Shown here piece by piece: positions 1-5,699 of a DNA stretch of 7,299 nt. The position numbers and the translations under genes were made by a program. This stretch comes from an uncultured Enterobacter sp. Its GTDB lineage: Bacteria > Pseudomonadota > Gammaproteobacteria > Enterobacterales > Enterobacteriaceae. The DNA is taken from NCBI GenBank assembly GCA_946477805.1, contig CAMKZP010000183.1, forward strand, positions 1-7,299, read 5' to 3'. The notes under the pieces were generated by a model. The model did no database searches, had not been told where the DNA came from, and was given only the letters and a program-made list of their open reading frames with translations. The stretch's first letter is position 1; every line of letters begins with the position of its first letter.

Positions 1-413
1 ATATCACCATCAGCAAAGAGACAAACTGGACCAGCCTGCTAAACGGCGGCCGTCTGGCGGTGGGCGATCCTGACCACGTTCCGGCAGGCATTTACGCTAA
101 AGAGGCGCTGCAAAAGCTGGGCGCGTGGGAGACGTTGTCTGCGAAACTGGCACCGGCGGAGGACGTTCGCGGCGCGCTGGCGCTGGTGGAGCGTAACGAA
201 GCCCCGCTGGGGATCGTGTACGGCTCTGATGCGGTTGCCAGCAAAGGCGTAAAGGTGGTGGGGACCTTCCCGGAAGACGCCCACAAGAAAGTGGAATATC
301 CTGTTGCGATTGTTGATGGGCACAAAAATGCGACCGTGACGGCCTTCTGTGACTACCTGAAGGGGCCGGAAGCGTCCGCAATCTTTAAACGTTACGGATT
401 TACGACTCGCTGA
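1..413 (+). CDS. modA: ModA, periplasmic molybdate-binding protein (3' part; 5' end outside window)
   Basis: C-terminal 136 residues of the periplasmic molybdate/tungstate-binding protein that delivers the oxyanion to the ModBC transporter. The reading frame is open from nt 3 (first two bases complete a split codon) to TGA at 411-413. E. coli ModA is about 257 residues, so roughly the second half is here; signal peptide and N-lobe lie outside. The fragment reads very close to E. coli ModA as I remember it. Three of the five molybdate ligands known from the E. coli structure can be placed by spacing: Ala of VPAG (E. coli 125), Val of DVRG (152) and Tyr of IVYGSD (170). The relative spacing of 27 and 18 residues fits exactly. 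All are present, so the site looks intact in this half. The stop overlaps the modB start by one base, indicating one operon. The ModE-regulated promoter expected upstream of modA is outside the window. Confidence 0.97.
   Translation, partial: ITISKETNWTSLLNGGRLAVGDPDHVPAGIYAKEALQKLGAWETLSAKLAPAEDVRGALALVERNEAPLGIVYGSDAVASKGVKVVGTFPEDAHKKVEYPVAIVDGHKNATVTAFCDYLKGPEASAIFKRYGFTTR
182..189 (+). other. Chi octamer within modA
   Basis: Exact GCTGGTGG, the RecBCD recombination hotspot octamer of enteric bacteria. The match is certain, but the octamer is common in GC-rich enterobacterial coding DNA, so it is probably just one of many genomic Chi sites. I found no other exact copy in the window by eye. 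Confidence 0.6.
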
Positions 414-1102
414 TGATATTGACCGATCCTGAATGGCAGGCCGTGCTGCTGAGCCTTAAAGTCTCTTCCCTGGCCGTTGCGCTAAGTTTGCCCTTTGGGA
501 TCTTCTTCGCCTGGCTGCTGGTTCGCTGCACCTTCCCTGGCAAAGCCCTGCTTGATAGCGTGCTTCATCTTCCTCTCGTCCTGCCGCCGGTTGTGGTCGG
601 CTATCTTTTGCTGATTTCGATGGGTCGACGCGGTTTTATCGGCGAAAAGCTCTATGACTGGTTTGGCCTCACCTTCGCGTTTAGCTGGCGGGGGGCCGTG
701 CTGGCGGCGGCGGTGATGTCCTTCCCGCTGATGGTGAGGGCCATACGCCTCGCGCTGGAAGGCGTGGATAGTAAGCTGGAGCAGGCGGCCCGCACGCTGG
801 GCGCCGGGCGCTGGCGCGTCTTCTTCACCATTACGCTGCCGCTGACGTTACCGGGCATTATTGTCGGTACGGTGCTGGCGTTTGCGCGCTCGCTCGGTGA
901 ATTTGGCGCAACCATTACCTTCGTCTCGAATATTCCCGGCGAAACGCGCACCATTCCCTCCGCCATGTACACCCTGATCCAGACGCCGGGCGGCGAAGGC
1001 GCGGCGGCGCGGCTGTGCATTATCTCAATCGTGCTGGCGCTTGTTTCGCTGCTGGTGTCTGAATGGCTGGCGCGGCTTAGCCGCGAGCGGATGGGGAAAT
1101 AG
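413..1102 (+). CDS. modB: ModB, molybdate ABC transporter permease
   Basis: Inner-membrane permease of the ModABC molybdate importer; two copies are expected to form the channel and dock two ModC subunits. The 229 residues equal the E. coli length, and the sequence is nearly the same as E. coli ModB as I recall it. It is hydrophobic throughout, with about five membrane-spanning stretches (roughly 10-37, 48-70, 92-114, 138-160, 200-218). The cytoplasmic EAA loop that contacts the ATPase is clear at about 123-148 (EQAARTLGAGRWR, then the TLPLTLPG stretch), as in the binding-protein-dependent transport permease family. The start is the ATG at 413, sharing its A with the modA TGA (TGATG). There is no good Shine-Dalgarno sequence in front, so translation is probably coupled to modA termination. 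The stop is TAG, two bases before modC. Confidence 0.97.
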   Translation: MILTDPEWQAVLLSLKVSSLAVALSLPFGIFFAWLLVRCTFPGKALLDSVLHLPLVLPPVVVGYLLLISMGRRGFIGEKLYDWFGLTFAFSWRGAVLAAAVMSFPLMVRAIRLALEGVDSKLEQAARTLGAGRWRVFFTITLPLTLPGIIVGTVLAFARSLGEFGATITFVSNIPGETRTIPSAMYTLIQTPGGEGAAARLCIISIVLALVSLLVSEWLARLSRERMGK

Positions 1103-1104
1103 GC

Positions 1105-2163
1105 ATGCTGGAGCTCAATTTCACACAGACGCTGGGCAACCACCGTCTGACCCTTAACGAAACGCTGCCTGCAAGCGGCATCACCGCTATTTTTGGCGTA
1201 TCGGGCGCGGGTAAAACGTCCCTGATTAACGCCATTAGCGGCCTGACGCGCCCGCAGTCAGGGCGGATTGTACTGAATAACCGCGTCCTGAATGACGTGG
1301 AGAAGAGGGTTTATCTCTCGCCGGATAAACGCCGCATCGGCTACGTTTTTCAGGATGCGCGGCTGTTCCCGCACTACAGCGTGCGCGGCAACCTGCGCTA
1401 CGGCATGGCGAAAAGCATGGCCGCGCAGTTCGATAAGCTGGTGACGCTGCTGGGAGTTGAACCCCTGCTGGACCGGCTTCCGTCATCCCTTTCCGGCGGC
1501 GAAAAACAGCGGGTGGCAATTGGCCGCGCCCTGTTGACCGCGCCGGAGTTGCTGCTGCTGGACGAACCGCTGGCCTCGCTGGATATTCCGCGCAAGCGTG
1601 AGCTGCTGCCGTATCTGCAGCGCCTGGCGCGCGAAATCAACGTTCCGATGCTGTACGTCAGCCACTCCCTGGATGAAATTCTACACCTGGCGGATAAAGT
1701 GCTGGTGCTGGAGGACGGCAGCGTGAAAGCGTTCGGCAATCTGGAAGAGGTGTGGGGCAGCAGCGTGATGCACCCGTGGCTCCCGAAGGAACAGCAGAGC
1801 AGCGTCCTGAAGGTCAGCGTACTGGAACACCATCCGCATTACGCGATGACCGCGCTGGCGCTCGGCGATCAGCACCTGTGGGTTAACAAAATCGACAGGC
1901 CGCTGCAGTCGGTGCTGCGGATCCGCATTCAGGCGTCGGATGTCTCGCTGGTGCTACAGCCGCCGCTGCAGACCAGCATCCGCAACATACTGCGCGCAAA
2001 AGTGGCGGAGTGTCTGGACGATAACGGCCAGGTTGAGGTGAAGCTTGAGGTGGGGAGCAGGACGCTCTGGGCGCGTATCAGCCCGTGGGCCAGGGATGAG
2101 TTAGGCATCAAACCCGGGCTGTGGCTTTACGCGCAAATTAAGAGCGTCTCTATCACCGCCTGA
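1105..2163 (+). CDS. modC: ModC, molybdate ABC transporter ATP-binding subunit
   Basis: Cytoplasmic ATPase that powers molybdate import through ModB. At 352 residues it has the E. coli length. The nucleotide-binding domain shows Walker A GVSGAGKTS (31-39), Q-loop Gln83 (VFQD), ABC signature LSGGE (129-133), Walker B ending LLDE (151-154), D-loop SLD (158-160) and H-loop His187. All key residues are present. The C-terminal region (about 290-350, from SIRNILRAKV) matches the MOP/TOBE molybdate-binding domain typical of ModC, thought to sense intracellular oxyanion. The ATG at 1105 lies two bases after the modB TAG. A GGGGA at 1093-1097 inside modB can serve as ribosome binding site. The TGA stop at 2161-2163 is directly adjacent to the stop of the convergent ybhA, so no ordinary terminator fits between them. 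Confidence 0.97.
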   Translation: MLELNFTQTLGNHRLTLNETLPASGITAIFGVSGAGKTSLINAISGLTRPQSGRIVLNNRVLNDVEKRVYLSPDKRRIGYVFQDARLFPHYSVRGNLRYGMAKSMAAQFDKLVTLLGVEPLLDRLPSSLSGGEKQRVAIGRALLTAPELLLLDEPLASLDIPRKRELLPYLQRLAREINVPMLYVSHSLDEILHLADKVLVLEDGSVKAFGNLEEVWGSSVMHPWLPKEQQSSVLKVSVLEHHPHYAMTALALGDQHLWVNKIDRPLQSVLRIRIQASDVSLVLQPPLQTSIRNILRAKVAECLDDNGQVEVKLEVGSRTLWARISPWARDELGIKPGLWLYAQIKSVSITA

Positions 2164-2176
2164 TTACAGCAGGTGG
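2156..2176. other. Stem-loop covering the modC and ybhA stop codons
   Basis: CCGCCTG (2156-2162) can pair with CAGGTGG (2170-2176): seven pairs, one of them G-U on the plus-strand transcript, with a 7-nt loop containing the ybhA stop complement. It spans the last codons of both convergent genes. No run of T follows on either strand, so it is not a standard intrinsic terminator. It may be chance pairing of two coding ends, or a weak 3'-end structure for the mod mRNA. Confidence 0.3.
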
Positions 2177-2982
2177 GTATAAATATACTGCGCGATGCTG
2201 TCGGTCGTATTATCGCCGATCGTCACGTTAGCGCGGGCTTTCACGGCGTCATCGGCATTGCCCATCGCCACGCCGGTACCCGCGGCCTCCAGCATGCTGA
2301 TGTCGTTATAGTTATCGCCAAAGGCAACGACGTCCTGCATTGACCAGCCCTGCGATTCCACGTACTGCGTCAGGCGCCTGCCTTTACTGTTGCCTTTGCG
2401 GGCAATATCCACCTGATCGTGCCAGGACCATTCGCACTCCAGACCGAGCGTCTGCTCAACGTGCTGTGCGAAGGTATTCAGCCTGGCGGTGTCTTCGTCC
2501 GTCAGGGCAAATTTCCAGATAGCCTCGACGTCCTGTGCCGCCTGGCGCAGGGAAGAAACCTGCGTAAAGACGGGGCGCTGCGCCTCCGGGAGCGACAGCG
2601 CCCAGTTGCTGGTGCGGATGACGTGGCCGGTCGGGCGCTCGTACACCATCGCGTTATCCACATACATCAGGCCGTGAATGGCGTGCTCATCCAGCAAATC
2701 AATCAATTGCAGGGCCTGGGAAACCGGCAGCGGATCGGATTCTAAAACCTTTTTTGCCTGATAATCATACAAATAGGTGCCATTACAACAAATTGCAGGT
2801 GTATCTAACGCCAGTGCCTGATAAAAAGGATGAATGGCTACGTGATGTCGACCCGTTACGATGAGGAGTTGATACCCCGCCTCCTGCGCGCGCTTAAGCG
2901 CCTCAAGAGAGGAGGGGAGCAGGGTTTTTTGAGGCGTAAGCAACGTTCCGTCTAAATCCAGTGCAATCACACGCGAGGTCAT
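2164..2982 (-). CDS. ybhA: YbhA, HAD-family pyridoxal phosphate / sugar phosphate phosphatase
   Basis: Cytoplasmic Cof-type (class IIB) haloacid dehalogenase phosphatase of 272 residues, the same length as E. coli YbhA and very similar to it from memory. YbhA is known to hydrolyse pyridoxal 5'-phosphate, with activity also reported on sugar phosphates such as fructose 1,6-bisphosphate. All four HAD motifs are visible: motif I DLDGT with nucleophile Asp9 and acid/base Asp11; motif II Thr43 in VTGR; motif III Lys200 in GNSKG; motif IV GDNYND with Mg-binding Asp223 and Asp227. The cap domain lies between motifs II and III. The ATG at 2980-2982 has GGAAG five bases upstream (2988-2992 on the minus strand). 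The gene converges on modC with zero spacing and diverges from pgl. Physiological substrate in this organism is inferred, not shown. Confidence 0.95.
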   Translation of the reverse strand: MTSRVIALDLDGTLLTPQKTLLPSSLEALKRAQEAGYQLLIVTGRHHVAIHPFYQALALDTPAICCNGTYLYDYQAKKVLESDPLPVSQALQLIDLLDEHAIHGLMYVDNAMVYERPTGHVIRTSNWALSLPEAQRPVFTQVSSLRQAAQDVEAIWKFALTDEDTARLNTFAQHVEQTLGLECEWSWHDQVDIARKGNSKGRRLTQYVESQGWSMQDVVAFGDNYNDISMLEAAGTGVAMGNADDAVKARANVTIGDNTTDSIAQYIYTHLL

Positions 2983-3022
2983 TTGTTCTTCCGGGTTAAT
3001 GTTGAATTTAAGGTCTCAGGGG

Positions 3023-3051
3023 ATGGTACACCGAGAGCAAATCGCTGCAAA
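3023..3051 (-). promoter_or_regulatory. Candidate sigma-70 promoter for ybhA
   Basis: On the minus strand, TTTGCA (3046-3051) and TACCAT (3023-3028) are separated by 17 bp, each matching 4 of 6 consensus bases. The position, about 40 bp upstream of the ybhA start, is sensible. Matches of this quality occur by chance, so this is only a proposal. Confidence 0.3.
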
Positions 3052-3060
3052 ATTCCTGGC

Positions 3061-3066
3061 TACAAT
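3061..3066 (+). promoter_or_regulatory. Candidate -10 element for pgl
   Basis: TACAAT matches 5 of 6 bases of the sigma-70 -10 consensus and sits 56 bp before the pgl start. The corresponding -35 position (3038-3043, CAAATC) is poor, and no extended -10 TGn is present, so a weak or activator-assisted promoter is inferred. AATAAT at 3085-3090 is an alternative -10 with no better -35. Confidence 0.35.
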
Positions 3067-3122
3067 TGAGCATTCGCCGTTAAAAATAATCACTTTCACG
3101 CGCAGTGAGGAAAGGAGTATTC

Positions 3123-4118
3123 ATGAAACAGACCGTTTATACCGCCAGCCCTGAAAGTCAGCAGATCCACGTCTGGCGTTTGAATGCGGAAGGTTCGCTT
3201 ACGCTGGTTCAGGTTGTGGATGTGCCAGGGCAAGTTCAGCCAATGGTCATCAGCCCGGATAAACGTTTTCTCTACGTGGGCGTGCGTCCGGAGTTTCGCG
3301 TGCTGGCGTACCGCATCGCGCCGGACGACGGTGCACTGACCTACACCGCAGAAGCGCCGCTGCCGGGCAGCCCGACGCACATCTCAACCGATCGCAAAGG
3401 TCGCTTCATCTTCAGCGGCTCTTATAACGCGGGCTGCGTCAGCGTCACGCGTCTGGACGACGGCATTCCGGTTGAAACCATCGACGTGGTGGAAGGGCTG
3501 GAAGGCTGCCACTCGGCGAATATCTCCCCGGACAACCGCACCCTGTGGGTGCCAGCGCTGAAGCAGGATCGCATCTGCCTGTTTACCCTGAGCGATGATG
3601 GCCACCTGGTCGCGCAGGATCCTGCGGCAGTGACCACCGTCGAGGGCGCAGGCCCGCGCCATATGGTCTTCCACCCGAACCAGCAGTACGCCTACGTGGT
3701 GAACGAGCTGAACAGCTCGGTGGACGTGTGGGAGCTGAGCAACCCTAACGGCCAGATCGAGTGCGTACAGACGCTGGACATTATGCCGTCCGACTTCTCC
3801 GACACACGCTGGGCTGCGGATATTCACATCACGCCGGATGGCCGTCACCTGTACGCCTGTGACCGCACCTCCAGCCTGATCACCGTATTTAGCGTATCTG
3901 AAGACGGTAGCGTGCTGGCAATCGAAGGCTTCCAGCCGACGGAAACCCAGCCGCGCGGCTTTAACGTCGACCACAGCGGAAAATTCCTGATTGCGGCGGG
4001 GCAGAAGTCCCACCATATCGCGCTGTACGAAATTAAGGGCGAGCAGGGCTTACTGGAAGAGAAAGGGCGATACGCCGTTGGCCAGGGGCCAATGTGGGTG
4101 GTGGTAAACGCGCACTAA
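3123..4118 (+). CDS. pgl: Pgl, 6-phosphogluconolactonase (beta-propeller type)
   Basis: Hydrolyses 6-phospho-D-glucono-1,5-lactone to 6-phosphogluconate in the cytoplasm, the second step of the oxidative pentose phosphate pathway. It belongs to the seven-bladed propeller lactonase family (former YbhE), unrelated to the NagB-like lactonases. The 331 residues match E. coli Pgl in length and closely in sequence from memory. Blade repeats are visible as a hydrophobic-x-PDG-like turn followed by a strand: ISPDKRFLYV (43-52), ISTDRKGRFIF (87-97), ISPDNRTLWV (134-143), FHPNQQYAYV (183-192), ITPDGRHLYA (236-245) and VDHSGKFLIA (282-291). The ATG at 3123 is chosen because AAAGGAG (3111-3117) lies five bases upstream. 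An in-frame GTG at 3105 would extend the protein by six residues but would leave this Shine-Dalgarno inside the gene and give a non-homologous N-terminus. It appears monocistronic and ends at a terminator. Confidence 0.96.
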   Translation: MKQTVYTASPESQQIHVWRLNAEGSLTLVQVVDVPGQVQPMVISPDKRFLYVGVRPEFRVLAYRIAPDDGALTYTAEAPLPGSPTHISTDRKGRFIFSGSYNAGCVSVTRLDDGIPVETIDVVEGLEGCHSANISPDNRTLWVPALKQDRICLFTLSDDGHLVAQDPAAVTTVEGAGPRHMVFHPNQQYAYVVNELNSSVDVWELSNPNGQIECVQTLDIMPSDFSDTRWAADIHITPDGRHLYACDRTSSLITVFSVSEDGSVLAIEGFQPTETQPRGFNVDHSGKFLIAAGQKSHHIALYEIKGEQGLLEEKGRYAVGQGPMWVVVNAH

Positions 4119-4130
4119 GCGGCTGAAAAC

Positions 4131-4159
4131 AAAAAACCTCGCGAATGCGAGGTTTTTTT
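4131..4159. terminator. Bidirectional intrinsic terminator between pgl and ybhC
   Basis: A perfect GC stem CCTCGC (4137-4142) / GCGAGG (4147-4152) closes a GAAT tetraloop. It is flanked by six A on the left and seven T on the right, so the helix can extend to 12 bp. Read from either strand the hairpin is followed by a T tract, so it can end both the pgl transcript (13 nt after its stop) and, if transcription continues past the REP, the convergent ybhC transcript. Confidence 0.92.
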
Positions 4160-4172
4160 ATGCCCTGTGTTT

Positions 4173-4204
4173 GTAGGCCGGGTCAGGCGAAGCCGTCACC
4201 CGGC
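4173..4204 (+). repeat. REP (repetitive extragenic palindrome) element, single copy
   Basis: The element begins with GTAG, the head tetranucleotide recognised by RAYT transposase-like proteins in enterics. An imperfect palindrome follows: GCCGGGT (4177-4183) pairs with ACCCGGC (4198-4204), then a small internal mismatch (CA against GTC), then GGC (4186-4188) with GCC (4192-4194). This layout and wording match the REP families I know from Enterobacter and Klebsiella, and resemble the E. coli GCCGGAT type. It lies in the only non-coding gap between convergent genes, a typical REP location, and ends eight bases before the ybhC stop. Such hairpins can protect mRNA 3' ends, here most likely that of ybhC. 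Confidence 0.8.
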
Positions 4205-4212
4205 AAAACAGG

Positions 4213-5496
4213 TTACTGCTTAGCCTCAGCGACCACTTTGCTGCCCAGACCGCGGTTGTTGAATTCCCACATGCGGTTGAAGCTCGCGTCGTTCAGGTTG
4301 CGCTGCACGTTGCCTTTGTCATCCACTGCACCGGTATTGCCGGAGAACGGACGTTTCGAGATGGCAGCATCAGCCCACGGCTTCGCCATGTTAAAGCCTT
4401 CGTTGATGACGCTGTCGCGGATGACCACCTGACCGTTGGTGGCGGGATCCACATCCAGAGAACGGCCCAGCTGCGCCACGCCGTCACCCGCCGCGTTGAA
4501 GCGGCTGTTCACCGCGAGGAAACCGTAGAAGAGGTTCGACTGGGTTGCCGGGGCAAACACATAGCCCTCCTGCTGCGTGCGGGAGTTCACCACGCGGAAT
4601 TCGGTGTTATCAAACACCACGGCACCGCGGCCGGAGACCAGGTCCACGTCGCCCTCAACGTAGCTGTTGGTCACCAGCGTGCGGGTCAGGCGGTTGTTTT
4701 GCAGCGTGTTCTGCACGCCGCTGTTGGTCACGAAGAACGTGTTCTGACGGCCCAGAATGTTCACGTTGTTAATCTGCACCTTGTCGCCATCGCTGCGCAG
4801 CGCAACGGCCTGATGGTTACCCGCGTCAACGCTGTCGCCCAGGGTGTTTTGAATGGTCAGGTTCTGCAGCTGCAGGCCGTTGTTCTGTGACCAGACGACG
4901 GCAGAACACATCACGCCCACGGTGGCGGTACGCTTGCTCTGGCAGTTGTCGAACATATACCACGCGGGTTTGCCCGGCATGTATTTACCGGCCGGATTCA
5001 CAAGGTGGCGCCAGGTCGTGGTGTCGATTTCGGAATCAATCGCCAGGCCAATTTTCACGTCGATCGCTTTTTCGCCCACGCCGTAAAGGGTAATGCTGCC
5101 CGGTGCCGCAGGGACGTAAACCGTCCCTTCATATTCACCCGGCAGGATCGCGATGTACTGACGCGACGCGCTGTGTTTGGTGATCGCAGCATCAACCGCC
5201 GCCTGAATGGAGGTGTGCGTGACGCCCTCAGCCCCTGCCGGACCCACCACAAAGTTAGGCTGCTTAGGCAAGGTAATAGAGGAAGGCGTCCACGCTGCCG
5301 CGTTCGGATCCATCGCCGTGAAATAACGCGCCTGGGTGAAGTTTTTCGCTTCATCAGCAGACAGCACGGGGCGAGATGAGGTCCCCGGAGCAGCCTGCTC
5401 AGAAGGTTGCTGGTCCGGTGGCGTTGAGCTGCAGGCGGATAACGTCACGCCAAAAGCAAGTGCCAACGCCAGACGGGAAATCCTGGAAATGTTCAA
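4213..5496 (-). CDS. ybhC: YbhC, CE8 (pectinesterase-like) outer-membrane lipoprotein
   Basis: A 427-residue lipoprotein with the length and sequence of E. coli YbhC as I recall it. The signal peptide (1-21) ends in lipobox LSAC with lipidated Cys22. Ser23 at +2 predicts Lol sorting to the outer membrane. A Pro/Ser/Thr-rich linker follows, then a right-handed beta-helix of carbohydrate esterase family 8. Family motifs are recognisable but altered: GEYEG (120-124), QAVAL (229-233), QNT at 251-253 where active pectin methylesterases have QDT, GDVDLVSG (282-289) keeping Asp285, and LGRSLD (343-348) where LGRPW is usual (Arg345 kept, Trp lost). The E. coli protein is known structurally and, as I recall, lacks detectable pectin methylesterase activity; databases also call it an acyl-CoA thioesterase. 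True substrate is unknown. The start is TTG, supported by AGGAG seven bases upstream and the absence of any nearby in-frame ATG. Confidence 0.93.
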   Translation of the reverse strand: MNISRISRLALALAFGVTLSACSSTPPDQQPSEQAAPGTSSRPVLSADEAKNFTQARYFTAMDPNAAAWTPSSITLPKQPNFVVGPAGAEGVTHTSIQAAVDAAITKHSASRQYIAILPGEYEGTVYVPAAPGSITLYGVGEKAIDVKIGLAIDSEIDTTTWRHLVNPAGKYMPGKPAWYMFDNCQSKRTATVGVMCSAVVWSQNNGLQLQNLTIQNTLGDSVDAGNHQAVALRSDGDKVQINNVNILGRQNTFFVTNSGVQNTLQNNRLTRTLVTNSYVEGDVDLVSGRGAVVFDNTEFRVVNSRTQQEGYVFAPATQSNLFYGFLAVNSRFNAAGDGVAQLGRSLDVDPATNGQVVIRDSVINEGFNMAKPWADAAISKRPFSGNTGAVDDKGNVQRNLNDASFNRMWEFNNRGLGSKVVAEAKQ

Positions 5497-5508
5497 GGTG
5501 AAGCTCCT
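5494..5508 (-). promoter_or_regulatory. Ribosome binding site and TTG start codon of ybhC
   Basis: On the minus strand AGGAG (5504-5508) precedes TTG (5494-5496) by seven bases. TTG directly begins the lipoprotein signal peptide (M-N-I-S-R). No ATG or GTG lies between this site and the Shine-Dalgarno, so the rare start codon is the best choice. It should lower initiation relative to ATG. Confidence 0.8.
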
Positions 5509-5527
5509 GGGTATGCAAGTCTTAACG

Positions 5528-5535
5528 GTATAGAC
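5528..5535. promoter_or_regulatory. HutC-subfamily operator core, ybhC-proximal
   Basis: GTATAGAC matches the core GTMTAKAC described for HutC-subfamily GntR regulators at all eight positions. It is the reverse complement of the hutI-proximal site. It lies 32 bp upstream of the ybhC TTG and would fall in the ybhC leader. The flanks are less symmetrical than at the hutI site, so this one is the weaker candidate. Confidence 0.4.
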
Positions 5536-5553
5536 GAAATAGCCTGCTTTTTT

Positions 5554-5583
5554 ATACTAAGTTGAGCGAAACGGGAAGATCAA
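5554..5583 (-). promoter_or_regulatory. Candidate sigma-70 promoter for ybhC
   Basis: On the minus strand TTGATC (5578-5583) and TAGTAT (5554-5559) are 18 bp apart, each matching 4 of 6 consensus bases. TATAAA (5551-5556) overlaps as an alternative -10 with 5 of 6 matches but a 21-bp spacing from the same -35. The A/T-rich position about 60 bp before the start codon is reasonable. Confidence 0.35.
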
Positions 5584-5617
5584 AAGGCTAAAAGTTGTTT
5601 TTTTCACCCCGCGCGTG

Positions 5618-5633
5618 CGGGAAAGTCATCACA
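5618..5633 (+). promoter_or_regulatory. Weak candidate CRP site upstream of hutI
   Basis: CGGGA-N6-TCACA against the CRP consensus TGTGA-N6-TCACA: the right half is perfect, the left half 3 of 5. Its centre is about 70 bp upstream of the transcription start inferred from the hutI -10 region, an acceptable class I position. hut genes in Klebsiella are known to be catabolite controlled, which is the reason to mention it. It could also be chance. Confidence 0.25.
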
Positions 5634-5660
5634 AATAAATAACATTTTCCCGAAAGACGG

Positions 5661-5689
5661 TTGACACCACGCGCAAGATGAAAATAAAT
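5661..5689 (+). promoter_or_regulatory. Candidate sigma-70 promoter for hutIG
   Basis: A perfect -35 TTGACA (5661-5666) is followed after 16-17 bp by a poor A/T-rich -10 region (AATAAA 5683-5688, 4 of 6; or ATAAAT 5684-5689, 3 of 6). The inferred transcription start, around 5695, falls inside the HutC-type operator, the arrangement expected for a repressed catabolic promoter. The strong -35 with a weak -10 is notable. Confidence 0.5.
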
Positions 5690-5699
5690 GTCTATACAA
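5689..5699. promoter_or_regulatory. HutC-type operator in front of hutI
   Basis: TGTCTATACAA contains GTCTATAC (5690-5697), a perfect match to the HutC-subfamily core GTMTAKAC, inside the inverted repeat TGT-N4-ACA. HutC is a GntR-family repressor of hut genes that is released by urocanate. The site overlaps the inferred start of hutI transcription and lies 22 bp before the hutI ATG, so repression by blocking the promoter is the natural reading. HutC itself is not encoded in the window; in Klebsiella it follows hutG. Confidence 0.65.

Noticed and set aside
652..1143. Long minus-strand open frame of 163 codons opposite modB
   Set aside because: It lies wholly opposite the clearly real modB and the start of modC, has no recognisable domain, and is low-complexity Ser/Ala/Thr/Arg sequence typical of antisense frames in GC-rich coding DNA.
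3105..3122. Upstream GTG start giving pgl six extra residues
   Set aside because: The strong AAAGGAG would then lie inside the gene. The ATG at 3123 is correctly spaced and gives the 331-residue length and N-terminus known for E. coli Pgl.
3384..4016. 210-codon minus-strand open frame opposite pgl
   Set aside because: It is fully inside pgl, rich in Val/Ala/Arg as expected of a shadow frame, with no recognised motif and no supporting ribosome binding site that I could see.
5005..5379. Plus-strand open frames opposite ybhC
   Set aside because: Arg-rich shadow translations of a well-supported conserved gene on the other strand.
5608..5621. GC hairpin CCCGC-GCGT-GCGGG next to a run of seven T, first read as a terminator
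   Set aside because: The T run (5598-5604) precedes the hairpin on the plus strand, and on the minus strand the hairpin is followed by A, not T. The order is wrong for intrinsic termination in either direction, and the region is a divergent promoter area.
5588..5629. Minus-strand 13-codon open frame (MTFPHARG...) as a possible leader peptide for ybhC
   Set aside because: No Shine-Dalgarno precedes it, there is no run of regulatory codons, and it lies upstream of the proposed ybhC promoter rather than in its leader.
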